Below are positions 13,705 to 20,709 of a stretch of DNA of 25,442 nucleotides, one piece after another. The DNA is from DASUZD01 sp036377055. GTDB taxonomy: Bacteria; Actinomycetota; Thermoleophilia; Gaiellales; Gaiellaceae. The stretch lies in the NCBI GenBank assembly GCA_036377055.1, contig DASUZD010000260.1, positions 1 to 25,442 on the forward strand, given 5' to 3'. Both the position numbers and the translations under genes were made by a program. A model generated the notes under the pieces. It did no database searches. It was not told where the DNA came from and saw nothing but the letters and a program-made list of their open reading frames with translations. Positions within the stretch are counted from its first letter, which is position 1. The number at the start of each line of letters is the position of its first letter.

Positions 13705-14664
13705 GTGATCGTCACCGTCACGCTCAATGCCGCCCTCGACCGCACGCTCCAGGTGCCGAACTTCCAGCGCGGCCAGCGGCATCGCGCGAGCGAGAGCCTG
13801 ACCCTCGCCGGCGGCAAGGGGATCAACGTCGCGCGGGCGCTGAAGCGGATGGGCGTGCCCGTCGTCGCGACGGGCCTCGCCGGCGGGCGCACCGGCACGC
13901 TGATCGTCGAGGAGCTGACGGCGGAGGCGATCCTGAACGACTTCGTCCGGATTGCCGGCGAGTCGCGCACGTCGACCGCTGTCGTCGACACGACCACGGG
14001 CTCGTACACCGAGATCAACGAGTGGGGCCCGCACGTCTCGGACGTCGAGCTCGAGATCCTGATCGAGAAGCTTCACTACCTCGGGAACGGCGCCGACTAC
14101 GTCGTGTTCGCCGGCTCGCTGCCGCGCGGCGTCGACAACGACTTCTACGCGGAGGCGATCCGGGACTTGAAGCGCCGCGGGATCCAGACGGTCCTCGACT
14201 CCGAGGGCGAGCCGCTCCGGCTCGGCACCGAGGCCGAGCCGTGGCTCGTCTCGCCGAACCAGCCCGAGGCCGAGGGCCTCGTGGGCCAGGAGCTGAACGA
14301 CGACGAGGACTTCATGATGGCGCTCGACACGATCGCCGAGCGCGGGGCGCAGAACGTGATGATCACGCTCGAGTCCGGCTGCATAGCGCGGTTCCGCGAG
14401 GAGCGGCGGACGCGACGGTTTCGGGCGCGCACGCCTCGGCTCGAGGCACGCTCGGCCGTGGGCGCGGGGGACACGCTGCTCGCCGGCCTGATTGCAGCCC
14501 GGCTCCAGGGGCAGACGACGGAGGAGGCGCTGCGAACCGCGGTCGCCTCGGGCGCAGTCTCGACGCTCGAGGTCGGCGCCGGGCGCTTCGAGCCGCGCGA
14601 CGTCGCCCGCCTCGCCGGACAGGTGCAGCTCGAGGAGCTGGAGCCCGTCAGCGCCGAGAGGTAG
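13705..14664 (+). CDS. PfkB-family 1-phosphofructokinase / hexose-phosphate kinase
   Basis: A 319-residue ribokinase-like enzyme of the 1-phosphofructokinase (FruK/LacC) subfamily, which phosphorylates a sugar phosphate with ATP. Features: the N terminus MIVTVTLNAALDRTLQVPNF, LAGGKGINVARALKRMG at 34-50 (substrate GG motif), VVFAGSLPRGV at 133-143, LVSPNQPEAEGLVG, and ARSAVGAGDTLLAGLIAARL with catalytic Asp256 in G253-A-G-D. The subfamily phosphorylates fructose-1-phosphate or tagatose-6-phosphate; no fructose phosphotransferase genes are in view, so the physiological substrate is open. Start is GTG 13705 after a 7-base gap. An epimerase gene follows 5 bases after its stop. Confidence 0.9.
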   Translation: MIVTVTLNAALDRTLQVPNFQRGQRHRASESLTLAGGKGINVARALKRMGVPVVATGLAGGRTGTLIVEELTAEAILNDFVRIAGESRTSTAVVDTTTGSYTEINEWGPHVSDVELEILIEKLHYLGNGADYVVFAGSLPRGVDNDFYAEAIRDLKRRGIQTVLDSEGEPLRLGTEAEPWLVSPNQPEAEGLVGQELNDDEDFMMALDTIAERGAQNVMITLESGCIARFREERRTRRFRARTPRLEARSAVGAGDTLLAGLIAARLQGQTTEEALRTAVASGAVSTLEVGAGRFEPRDVARLAGQVQLEELEPVSAER

Positions 14665-14669
14665 CGCCG

Positions 14670-15608
14670 GTGCGCGTCGCGTTCGTCGGCGGAACGCACT
14701 TCGTCGGCCCGGTCGCCGTCCCGCTGCTCGCCGAGGCCGGCCACGAGGTCGTCGTCGCGCACACCGGCGGACACGAGCACCCCGCGGTCGCCGACGTGGA
14801 GCATCTGCATGGCGAGTACGACGACCTCCTCGACGAGGACGGAGCCGTCGCGGCCTGGTCACCGCAGGCGATCGTCACCACCTTTCCGGGAGGCGCGACG
14901 GCCGCGATGGCGCAGGCGCTCGGCGCCTGCGCGGCGCGGTGCGGCGCCGGCCAGATCGTCGTCGTGAGCTCGTGCGACGTGTACGAGCACTCGGTTCACG
15001 CCGGCATCGGCGACGGCAGCGGCGTCGTGCCGCTTCCTCCGCAGCCGATTCCGATCGACGAGGACGCGCCGCTGCGGACGCGGCCCTATCCCGGCGGGTC
15101 GCTCGAGCACGACAACGTCGCGATGGAGCAGGCGCTACACGGGTGCGACCGGATCACCGTGCTGCGGCCCGGCGCGATCTACGGCCCGTTCCCGAACACG
15201 CGGGAGCGGTACTTCGTCGACCGAGTCCGCGACGGAATCCACGAGCTCGAGCTGCCGGATCGCGGCCAGCAGATCTTCCACCGCGTGGCCGTGGGCCGGG
15301 TCGGACGGGCGATCGTCGCCGCGCTCGACCGCGCCCCTGACGGCTTCTGGGCGTGCAACGTCGTCGACCCGTACGACTGGACGTTCGCCGGGCTCGCCGG
15401 AGAGGTCGCGCGGCTCCTCGACTGGGAGTGGGAGCTCGTCGAGGTTCCCTTCGCGGAGGCCGACCATCCGTGGGCGACGGCGCACCCGATCCTCGCGAGC
15501 GACACGCGGTTGCGCTTCACGCTCGGCGTCGACGCGCCCGATCCCCGCGAGGCGCTCGCGGAGACGATCGCCTGGCTCTGGGAGAACCGCGAGCAGAGGC
15601 CGTCGTAG
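14670..15608 (+). CDS. NAD-dependent epimerase/dehydratase family protein
   Basis: A 312-residue extended short-chain dehydrogenase/reductase-like protein. The Rossmann nucleotide motif G7-G-T-H-F-V-G13 stands at the N terminus (VRVAFVGGTHFVGPVAVPLL). Further landmarks are VVVSSCDVYEHS at the usual Ser position, LRPGAIYGPFPNTRERYFVD, and ACNVVDPYDWTFAGLAGEVA. The usual YxxxK active-site pair is not evident; the equivalent region reads SLEHDNVAMEQAL, so it may be an atypical member or act on an unusual substrate. GTG 14670 is chosen because it directly precedes the Rossmann strand; the open frame further upstream lies inside the kinase gene. Substrate unknown. Confidence 0.8.
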   Translation: MRVAFVGGTHFVGPVAVPLLAEAGHEVVVAHTGGHEHPAVADVEHLHGEYDDLLDEDGAVAAWSPQAIVTTFPGGATAAMAQALGACAARCGAGQIVVVSSCDVYEHSVHAGIGDGSGVVPLPPQPIPIDEDAPLRTRPYPGGSLEHDNVAMEQALHGCDRITVLRPGAIYGPFPNTRERYFVDRVRDGIHELELPDRGQQIFHRVAVGRVGRAIVAALDRAPDGFWACNVVDPYDWTFAGLAGEVARLLDWEWELVEVPFAEADHPWATAHPILASDTRLRFTLGVDAPDPREALAETIAWLWENREQRPS

Positions 15609-15616
15609 CGCCCTGT

Positions 15617-15622
15617 TAGGCT
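15617..15622 (+). promoter_or_regulatory. Candidate -10 box for guaB (leaderless)
   Basis: TAGGCT ends 5 bases before the ATG of guaB, so transcription should begin at about the start codon. The sequence between (GTCTC) has no ribosome site. No clear -35 box. Confidence 0.45.
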
Positions 15623-15627
15623 GTCTC

Positions 15628-17154
15628 ATGGACGTCGAATCGAGGACTACGGAGCCGTACGACGTCGAGATCGAGCGCCTCCGCGAGCTGGAGCGGAAGT
15701 TCGGGCGCGAGGGTCTCACCTTCGACGACGTGCTGCTCGTCCCGGCGGTGTCGCACGTTCTGCCGAACGACGTCTCGACCGCGACGCGGCTGACGCCGTC
15801 GATCGAGCTCGCGGTCCCGGTCGTCTCCGCCGCGATGGACACCGTCACCGAGGCGCGGCTCGCGATCGCGCTCGCGCGCGAGGGCGGGATCGGGATCGTC
15901 CACCGGAACCTGTCGATTGCGGACCAGGTCGCGGAGGTCGACAAGGTCAAGCGGTCGGAGTCCGGGATGATCGTCGAGCCGGTCACGCTGCGGCCCGACG
16001 CACCGGTGGCCGAGGCGCTCGAGCTGATGGAGCGCTACCACATCTCCGGTGTCCCGATCACCGAGGACGGCGAGCGCCTCGTGGGGATCCTGACGAACCG
16101 CGACCTTCGCTTCGAGCGCGACACGACTCAGCCGGTGGCCGCGCTGATGACGTCGCGCGGCCTCGTCACGGTGCCCGTCGGAACGACGCTCGAGGAGGCG
16201 GCCGCGATCCTCGGGCGGAACAAGATCGAGAAGCTCCCGGTGGTCGACGCGGAGGGCCGGCTGCGCGGCCTGATCACCGTCAAGGACATCCAGAAGCGCG
16301 TCGACTACCCGAACGCGACGAAGGACGAGCGCGGGCGGCTACGCGTCGGGGCGGCCGTCGGCGTGGGCACCGACGCCTACGAGCGCGCCGAGGCGCTCGC
16401 GGAGGCGGGCGTGGACGTGCTCGTCGTCGACACGGCACACGGCCATCACGAGAACGTGACCGCGATGGTCAGGCGGCTGAAGGACGCGCTCGGCGTCGAG
16501 CTGATCGCAGGGAACATCGCGACGGCGGACGCGGCCGAAGCACTCATGTCCGCGGGAGCCGACGCACTGAAGGCCGGTGTCGGGCCGGGTTCGATCTGCA
16601 CCACTCGCGTGGTCGCGGGCGTCGGCGTGCCGCAGATCACGGCCGTCCACGAGGTCGCTCACGCGGCGCGCAGGCGCGGCGTCCCGGTGATCGCGGACGG
16701 CGGGCTCCAGTACTCGGGCGACATCGCGAAGGCGATCGCGGCCGGCGCGGACGCAGTGATGCTCGGCTCGGCGCTCGCGGGCGTCGAGGAGAGCCCGGGC
16801 GAGGTCATGCTTCGGCAGGGCCAGCGCTTCAAGGAGTACCGCGGCATGGGCTCGCTCGGCGCGATGAAGGCGCGGTCGTTCTCGAAGGACCGCTATTTCC
16901 AGGGCGACGTCGAGGACGTCGAGAAGCTCGTCCCCGAGGGGATCGAAGGGCGCGTCCCGTACAAGGGCCCGCTGCGCGGGATCCTCTACCAGCTCGTCGG
17001 CGGGCTGCGGCAGGCGATGGGGTACTGCGGCGCCGCCACGATCGAGGAGCTGAAGGACGCGCGCTTCGTCCGGATCACAGGCGCCGGTCTCCGCGAGAGC
17101 CACCCCCACGACGTGACGATCACGAAGGAGTCGCCGAATTACCGAGCCGGCTAG
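15628..17154 (+). CDS. guaB: Inosine-5'-monophosphate dehydrogenase
   Basis: A 508-residue enzyme that oxidises IMP to XMP with NAD, the committed step of GMP synthesis. The N-terminal TIM-barrel part carries GLTFDDVLLVPAVSHVLPND and VVSAAMDTVTEARLAIALAR. Two CBS domains follow at about 110-220 (MERYHISGVPITEDGERLVG and NKIEKLPVVDAEGRLRGLIT). The barrel resumes with VLVVDTAHGHHENV, AGVGPGSICTTRVVAGVGVP with catalytic Cys324, VIADGGLQYSGDIAKAIAAG, and the flap YRGMGSLGAMKARS. Length is standard. The ATG at 15628 sits 5 bases after a TAGGCT box, so the mRNA is probably leaderless. guaA overlaps the 3' end, making a guaBA operon. Confidence 0.96.
   Translation: MDVESRTTEPYDVEIERLRELERKFGREGLTFDDVLLVPAVSHVLPNDVSTATRLTPSIELAVPVVSAAMDTVTEARLAIALAREGGIGIVHRNLSIADQVAEVDKVKRSESGMIVEPVTLRPDAPVAEALELMERYHISGVPITEDGERLVGILTNRDLRFERDTTQPVAALMTSRGLVTVPVGTTLEEAAAILGRNKIEKLPVVDAEGRLRGLITVKDIQKRVDYPNATKDERGRLRVGAAVGVGTDAYERAEALAEAGVDVLVVDTAHGHHENVTAMVRRLKDALGVELIAGNIATADAAEALMSAGADALKAGVGPGSICTTRVVAGVGVPQITAVHEVAHAARRRGVPVIADGGLQYSGDIAKAIAAGADAVMLGSALAGVEESPGEVMLRQGQRFKEYRGMGSLGAMKARSFSKDRYFQGDVEDVEKLVPEGIEGRVPYKGPLRGILYQLVGGLRQAMGYCGAATIEELKDARFVRITGAGLRESHPHDVTITKESPNYRAG
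17125..17140 (+). promoter_or_regulatory. Shine-Dalgarno and ATT start of guaA
   Basis: AAGGAG at 17125-17130, a 7-base spacer, then ATT at 17138-17140, all inside the last codons of guaB. The spacing is ideal. It decides the guaA start because no ATG, GTG or TTG exists in that frame between the upstream stop (TGA 17114-17116) and GTG 17327. Confidence 0.65.
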
Positions 17155-18715
17155 CGTCGTCGCCTCGCTGCCGGAGCGCGACGATCGTCCTGTTCTCGTC
17201 GTCGACCTCGGGGGTCAGTACTCGCAGCTGATCGCGCGCCGCGTCCGCGAGTGCCGTGTCTTCTCGGAGCTCGTCGGCCACAACGTCTCGCCGGCGGAGG
17301 TACGCGCCCGCAACCCGTACGCGCTGGTGCTCTCCGGCGGCCCCGCGTCCGTGTATGCCGAGGGCGCACCGCGAGTCGACCCGGGCCTCTTCGAGCTCGG
17401 GATCCCGACGCTCGGCATCTGCTACGGCATGCAGCTGATGGCGCAGGACCTCGGCGGGCGCGTCGACCGGACGGGCGCCTCGGAGTTCGGCAAGGCGGAG
17501 CTGCGCGCGCAGGAGAGCCGCCTCTTCCACGACCTGCCGGAGGAGCAGACCGTCTGGATGAGCCACCGTGACTCGGTCGTCGCCCCGCCTGCGGGCGCTC
17601 GCGTCGTCGCCGGCTCGCCTTCGACGCCCATCGCGGCGTTCGAGGATCCGAAGCGGCGGCTCTACGGCGTCCAGTTCCACCCCGAGGTCGTGCACACGCC
17701 GTACGGGAACGACCTGTTGAAGAACTTCCTCTATGAGGTCGCAGGCGCGCCGCCGGTCTGGACGCCCGCGGCCGTAATCGAGGAGCAGGTCGAGCGGATC
17801 CGCGCGCAGGTCGGGCGGGACCGGGTGCTGTGCGCCTTGTCGGGCGGCGTCGACTCGGCGGTCGCTGCGCTGCTCGTCCACAAGGCGGTCGGCGACCAGC
17901 TCACGTGCGTCTTCGTCGATCACGGGCTGCTTCGTGCCGGGGAGGCCGAGCAGGTCGTCGAGACCTTCGGCGGGCACTTCCACGTCCCGCTCGTCCACGT
18001 CCAGGCGCAGGATCGGTTCCTCGCTCGGCTCGAGCGCGTCGCGGACCCGGAGGAGAAGCGGAAGCGGATCGGCGAGGAGTTCATCCGGGTGTTCGAGGAA
18101 CAGGCCTCACGGCTCGGCGACGTCCGCTGGCTCGTGCAGGGAACGCTCTACTCCGACGTGATCGAGTCGGGCGGGTCCGATGACAGCGTGGCCGCGAAGA
18201 TCAAGTCGCACCACAACGTCGGCGGGCTCCCCGCGGACATGCGGATGCGCCTGGTCGAGCCGCTGCGGTTCCTCTTCAAGGACGAGGTGCGGCGCGTCGG
18301 CGAGGAGCTCGGGATGCCCGAGCGGATGGTCTGGCGGCAGCCGTTTCCCGGGCCTGGCCTCGCGATCCGGATCATCGGCGAGGTGACGCACGAGCGCCTG
18401 GCGATCCTGCGCGAGGCGGACGCGATCCTCCAGGAGGAGGTGCGTCGGGCGGGCCTCTACCGCGACCTGTGGCAGTCGTTCGCGGTCCTGCCCGCGATTC
18501 GCTCGGTCGGCGTCCAGGGCGACGAGCGCACCTACGCGTACCCGATCGTGATCCGCGCGGTGACGAGCGAGGACGCGATGACCGCCGACTGGGCGCGGCT
18601 CCCGTACGAGCTGCTGGAGCAGGTGTCGAGCCGGATCATCAACGAGATCCCGGGCGTGAACCGCGTTGCGCTCGACATCTCCTCGAAGCCGCCGTCGACG
18701 ATCGAGTGGGAGTAG
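17138..18715 (+). CDS. guaA: GMP synthase (glutamine-hydrolysing), apparent ATT start
   Basis: A 525-residue enzyme that aminates XMP to GMP using glutamine and ATP. The N-terminal glutamine amidotransferase has VLVVDLGGQYSQLIARRVRE, VLSGGPASVYAEG, GICYGMQLMAQ with catalytic Cys95, and VQFHPEVVHT with its His and Glu. The ATP-pyrophosphatase domain shows CALSGGVDSAVAALLVH, VFVDHGLLR and SDVIESGG. The dimerisation domain ends in SKPPSTIEWE. GTG 17327 as start would remove the conserved DLGGQY strand, so translation must begin earlier. The frame upstream offers only ATT 17138, behind a well-spaced AAGGAG, or CTG 17168 with no ribosome site. The ATT start overlaps guaB by 17 bases. A base error turning ATG into ATT is the alternative explanation. 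Confidence 0.95.
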   Translation: MTEPASVVASLPERDDRPVLVVDLGGQYSQLIARRVRECRVFSELVGHNVSPAEVRARNPYALVLSGGPASVYAEGAPRVDPGLFELGIPTLGICYGMQLMAQDLGGRVDRTGASEFGKAELRAQESRLFHDLPEEQTVWMSHRDSVVAPPAGARVVAGSPSTPIAAFEDPKRRLYGVQFHPEVVHTPYGNDLLKNFLYEVAGAPPVWTPAAVIEEQVERIRAQVGRDRVLCALSGGVDSAVAALLVHKAVGDQLTCVFVDHGLLRAGEAEQVVETFGGHFHVPLVHVQAQDRFLARLERVADPEEKRKRIGEEFIRVFEEQASRLGDVRWLVQGTLYSDVIESGGSDDSVAAKIKSHHNVGGLPADMRMRLVEPLRFLFKDEVRRVGEELGMPERMVWRQPFPGPGLAIRIIGEVTHERLAILREADAILQEEVRRAGLYRDLWQSFAVLPAIRSVGVQGDERTYAYPIVIRAVTSEDAMTADWARLPYELLEQVSSRIINEIPGVNRVALDISSKPPSTIEWE

Positions 18716-18741
18716 CCGCGCGGGAGATCCGAGGCCGCGAC

Positions 18742-18857
18742 GGCCACGTCCCGGAGCCTGACCCCGGGCCACGTCCACCGAAGCCAGGCGCCGTGCCGCC
18801 GCGCGGCACGCCGACTGGCGAAATGTCCGCTTTGGCCATGGCCGAGGGCCTGACCCC
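18742..18857. repeat. Short direct repeats in the guaA/acyP spacer
   Basis: The 165-base convergent spacer 18716-18880 carries GGCCACGTCC twice (18742-18751 and 18767-18776, period 25) and GCCTGACCCC twice (18756-18765 and 18848-18857). A long hairpin lies between the latter two, and the palindrome GGCCATGGCC is at 18834-18843. No gene is credible here. The layout resembles small intergenic repeat elements of the REP type, but no transposase is nearby. Confidence 0.5.
18783..18819. terminator. Long imperfect hairpin between convergent genes
   Basis: CGTGCCGC (18792-18799) pairs perfectly with GCGGCACG (18803-18810) over a 3-base loop, and an outer GCCAG (18783-18787) pairs with CTGGC (18815-18819) with an internal bulge. 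It sits between guaA and the convergent acylphosphatase gene, so it could end transcription from both sides. There is no T run. Confidence 0.5.
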
Positions 18858-18880
18858 CAGACACGGCTGCGCGGGACGGC

Positions 18881-19153
18881 TCAGCGGACCGAGAATCCGG
18901 ATTCGCCCACAGGGTCCTCCTCGCTGGCCTCGACGCGGTCGACTCGGGCGCCGCGCGGGCCCAAGCGGCAGAAGTCGACGAGCCGCTCGACTGCGTCCGC
19001 CTCGCCCTCGAAGACCGCCTCGACCGCGCCGTCCCAGCGGTTCGCGATCCAGCCGCTCACGCCGGAGCGGTCGGCGAGGCGACGTACCGAGTCGCGGAAG
19101 AAGACGCCCTGGACGTGGCCACGGACGACCACGCGGCGGCGGACGACGCTCAC
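18881..19153 (-). CDS. acyP: Acylphosphatase
   Basis: A 90-residue enzyme that hydrolyses carboxyl-phosphate bonds such as acetyl phosphate or 1,3-bisphosphoglycerate. The signature is intact: RVVVRGHVQGVFFRDSVRRL with the phosphate-binding loop and catalytic Arg20, then GVSGWIANRWDGAVEAVFEG with catalytic Asn38, and the C-terminal GFSVR strand (family GFxxx at the end). Length is exactly that of the family. Start is GTG 19153, with GGAG about 11 bases upstream. It is divergent from the uracil-DNA glycosylase gene with only 17 bases between starts, and convergent with guaA across a hairpin-bearing spacer. Confidence 0.94.
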   Translation of the reverse strand: MSVVRRRVVVRGHVQGVFFRDSVRRLADRSGVSGWIANRWDGAVEAVFEGEADAVERLVDFCRLGPRGARVDRVEASEEDPVGESGFSVR

Positions 19154-19158
19154 CGGCC

Positions 19159-19164
19159 TATCTT
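19159..19164 (+). promoter_or_regulatory. Candidate -10 box for the uracil-DNA glycosylase gene
   Basis: TATCTT ends 6 bases before the GTG start, in the 17-base gap between divergent genes. No ribosome site is present, which again suggests a leaderless transcript. Confidence 0.35.
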
Positions 19165-19170
19165 CTCCGT

Positions 19171-19710
19171 GTGCGTGCGCTCGTACACGAGCTGGCCGCG
19201 GCGCGGATCGGCGCGACCTTCAACCAGTACGCGGACTCGCGGCTCCGGCGCGAGCGGCTCGCGGCGTACCTCGAGAGCCGCCGCGACGCGCCGATCCTCC
19301 TCGTCGGCGAGGCCGCCGGCTATCGCGGCGCGCGCGTCTCCGGGCTCCCGTTCACGTCGGAGCGGCAGCTGACCGGGTGCGGCCCGGCAGAGGCCACCGC
19401 GACGATCGTCCACCGCGTGCTCGACGCGCTGGAGCTCGACGAGGACGTCCTCCTCTGGAACGCGGTCCCAACCCATCCTGGCACGGAGACCTCGAACCGA
19501 AGCCCGACCGCCCGCGAGCTCCGCGGCGCGCGCCCGTTCCTCGACGAGCTCGCGCGCGGCCGGCACGTGATCGCGGTCGGCCGCGTCGCCGCGCGCGCGA
19601 CGGGCGCGCCGTACGTCCGCCATCCGTCCCATGGCGGCGCGTCTGCATTTGCCGCGGGGCTGCTAGAATCCGCCGCCGGCGCGCGAGGGTGCGCCGCTTT
19701 CTACGCATGA
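19171..19710 (+). CDS. Uracil-DNA glycosylase superfamily protein
   Basis: A 179-residue protein of the uracil-DNA glycosylase fold, which removes uracil or related bases from DNA to begin base excision repair. Visible motifs: PILLVGEAAGYRGARVSGLP followed by FTSERQL at 61-67 (the motif-1 region of the fold), LLWNAVPTHP at 94-103, RSPTARELRGARPFLDEL, and HPSHGGASAF at 151-160, the HPS leucine-loop motif 2 region. The subfamily is not one of the well-known named enzymes, so substrate range is uncertain. GTG 19171 is chosen since the frame upstream is antisense to the acylphosphatase gene. The TGA overlaps the ATG of rplM, whose own promoter lies inside this gene's last 45 bases. Confidence 0.82.
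   Translation: MRALVHELAAARIGATFNQYADSRLRRERLAAYLESRRDAPILLVGEAAGYRGARVSGLPFTSERQLTGCGPAEATATIVHRVLDALELDEDVLLWNAVPTHPGTETSNRSPTARELRGARPFLDELARGRHVIAVGRVAARATGAPYVRHPSHGGASAFAAGLLESAAGARGCAAFYA
19661..19669 (+). promoter_or_regulatory. Extended -10 promoter for rplM-rpsI
   Basis: TGCTAGAAT, an extended -10 (TGN plus TAGAAT), lies inside the end of the glycosylase gene. A start near 19676 gives a leader of about 30 bases that contains a small hairpin (CGGCGC pairing with GCGCCG around a GAGGG-bearing loop). No normally spaced ribosome site precedes the rplM ATG. Confidence 0.5.
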
Positions 19711-20141
19711 AGACCTACACCGCAAAGCCCGGCGAGATCAACCGCGACTGGTATCTCGTAGACGCCGACGGGAAGACCCTCGGGCGGCTCGCGACCCAGA
19801 TCGCGGACACGCTGCGCGGCAAGGGCAAGCCGCAGTACACGCCGCACGTCGACACGGGCGACTTCGTGGTCGTGGTGAACGCGGAGAAGATCACGGTCAC
19901 GGGCCAGAAGCTCGACCAGAAGCGCTATTACAGGCACTCCGGCTATCCCGGAGGCATCCGCAGCCGGACGCTCCGCGAGCAGCTCGAACGGCGCCCGACC
20001 GAAGTCCTGCGCAAGGCCGTGAAGGGGATGCTCCCGCGGAACCGGCTCGCGCGCCGGCAGCTCACGAAGCTGAAGATCTACGCGGGACCGGAGCACCCGC
20101 ACGAGGCGCAGGCGCCGAAGCCCCTGGAGGTGACGCAGTAG
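19707..20141 (+). CDS. rplM: 50S ribosomal protein L13
   Basis: A 144-residue large-subunit protein that binds 23S rRNA early in assembly. The sequence is unmistakable: MKTYTAKPGEINRDWYLVDA, KTLGRLATQIADTLRGKGKP, YTPHVDTGDFVVVVNAEKIT, KRYYRHSGYPGGIRSRTLRE and KAVKGMLPRNRLARRQLTKL, ending in KIYAGPEHPHEAQAPKPLEV. The ATG at 19707 overlaps the stop of the glycosylase gene and gives the standard N terminus. The last base of its TAG is the first base of the rpsI GTG. rplM-rpsI is a near-universal bacterial operon. Confidence 0.98.
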   Translation: MKTYTAKPGEINRDWYLVDADGKTLGRLATQIADTLRGKGKPQYTPHVDTGDFVVVVNAEKITVTGQKLDQKRYYRHSGYPGGIRSRTLREQLERRPTEVLRKAVKGMLPRNRLARRQLTKLKIYAGPEHPHEAQAPKPLEVTQ

Positions 20142-20536
20142 TGGCCGAACTCGCCCAGTATCTCGGCACGGGCAAGCGGAAGACGTCCGTCGCGCGCGTG
20201 ATCCTCCGGCCGGGCGACGGCGCAACCTGGATCAACGGGCGCACGATGGAGGAGTACTTCCCGCGCGCCGCGCACCGGATTCTCGCCCTCGCGCCGCTTC
20301 AGGTCGCGGAGGCCGAGGGCACCTACGACCTCCGCGTGCGCGTCCACGGCGGCGGCCCGAGCGGCCAGGCAGGCGCCGTCAGGCACGGGATCGCGCGGGC
20401 ACTCGTCGAGGCCGATCCGAACCTACGGGTGCCGCTCAAGCGCGCCGGGTTCCTGACCCGCGACGCCCGCATCGTCGAGCGCAAGAAAGCCGGTCTCCAC
20501 AAAGCACGGCGCGCACCCCAGTTTAGTAAGCGGTAA
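20141..20536 (+). CDS. rpsI: 30S ribosomal protein S9
   Basis: A 131-residue small-subunit protein whose basic C-terminal tail reaches the P-site tRNA. The sequence has the family order: LAQYLGTGKRKTSVARVILR, TWINGRTMEEYFPRAAHRIL, DLRVRVHGGGPSGQAGAVRH, GIARALVEADPNLR and the tail ERKKAGLHKARRAPQFSKR, with the terminal Ser-Lys-Arg conserved. Start is GTG 20141, sharing one base with the rplM stop, with GGAGG 10 bases upstream. The stop codon lies within the left arm of the terminator hairpin, so the last codons form part of that structure. Confidence 0.98.
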   Translation: MAELAQYLGTGKRKTSVARVILRPGDGATWINGRTMEEYFPRAAHRILALAPLQVAEAEGTYDLRVRVHGGGPSGQAGAVRHGIARALVEADPNLRVPLKRAGFLTRDARIVERKKAGLHKARRAPQFSKR

Positions 20537-20556
20537 AAGCTGCGCTTTTACCGCTT
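20528..20556 (+). terminator. Strong hairpin terminator of rplM-rpsI
   Basis: AAGCGGTAAAAGC pairs perfectly with GCTTTTACCGCTT over the 3-base loop TGC, a 13-bp stem that begins in the last two codons of rpsI. The right arm contains TTTT but no T run follows the stem. The A/T-rich arms stand out in this GC-rich sequence. Confidence 0.75.
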
Positions 20557-20566
20557 GATCGGGATG

Positions 20567-20586
20567 ACCCGTGCTTGCGCACGGGT
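20567..20586. terminator. Second hairpin downstream of rpsI
   Basis: ACCCGTGC pairs perfectly with GCACGGGT over the loop TTGC, an 8-bp stem 10 bases after the first hairpin. It has no T tract. It may act as a backup terminator or an RNA-stabilising structure. Confidence 0.5.
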
Positions 20587-20590
20587 GAGC

Positions 20591-20618
20591 GGGCGCGGGC
20601 GGCGCGACGCCCGCGCCC
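20591..20618. terminator. Third hairpin downstream of rpsI
   Basis: GGGCGCGGGCG pairs perfectly with CGCCCGCGCCC over a 6-base loop, an 11-bp all-GC stem starting 4 bases after the second hairpin and followed by TCTTG. Bases 20619-20695 up to the glmM promoter hold no gene that I can support. Confidence 0.6.
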
Positions 20619-20695
20619 TCTTGAAGAACCGGATGAGGGAAGATGCGGAGCTCAAATGCTGAGAATCGGTGAAGAGGGATTTGAAGTGACGACGG

Positions 20696-20701
20696 TAGGG
20701 T
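20696..20701 (+). promoter_or_regulatory. Candidate -10 box for glmM
   Basis: TAGGGT begins an 18-base segment, TAGGGTCTTGCGCCGTGG, that is identical to the one at the hup promoter (10318-10335). Here the GTG inside the segment is the glmM start, 8 bases after the box, implying a leaderless mRNA. No TTGACA-like -35 box lies at the right distance. Confidence 0.5.
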
Positions 20702-20709
20702 CTTGCGCC

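Noticed and set aside
15609..15627. Purine or guanine riboswitch upstream of guaB
   Set aside because: Only 19 bases separate guaB from the preceding gene, and a -10 box lies 5 bases before the ATG, leaving no room for an aptamer.
17327..18715. guaA starting at GTG 17327
   Set aside because: This would remove the first 63 residues, including the VLVVDLGGQY strand of the amidotransferase domain, which is clearly encoded upstream in the same frame.
18716..18880. Small coding gene starting at ATG 18824 or GTG 18793 in the guaA/acyP spacer
   Set aside because: The plus-strand frames run on antisense through acylphosphatase, with no ribosome site and no recognisable protein sequence.
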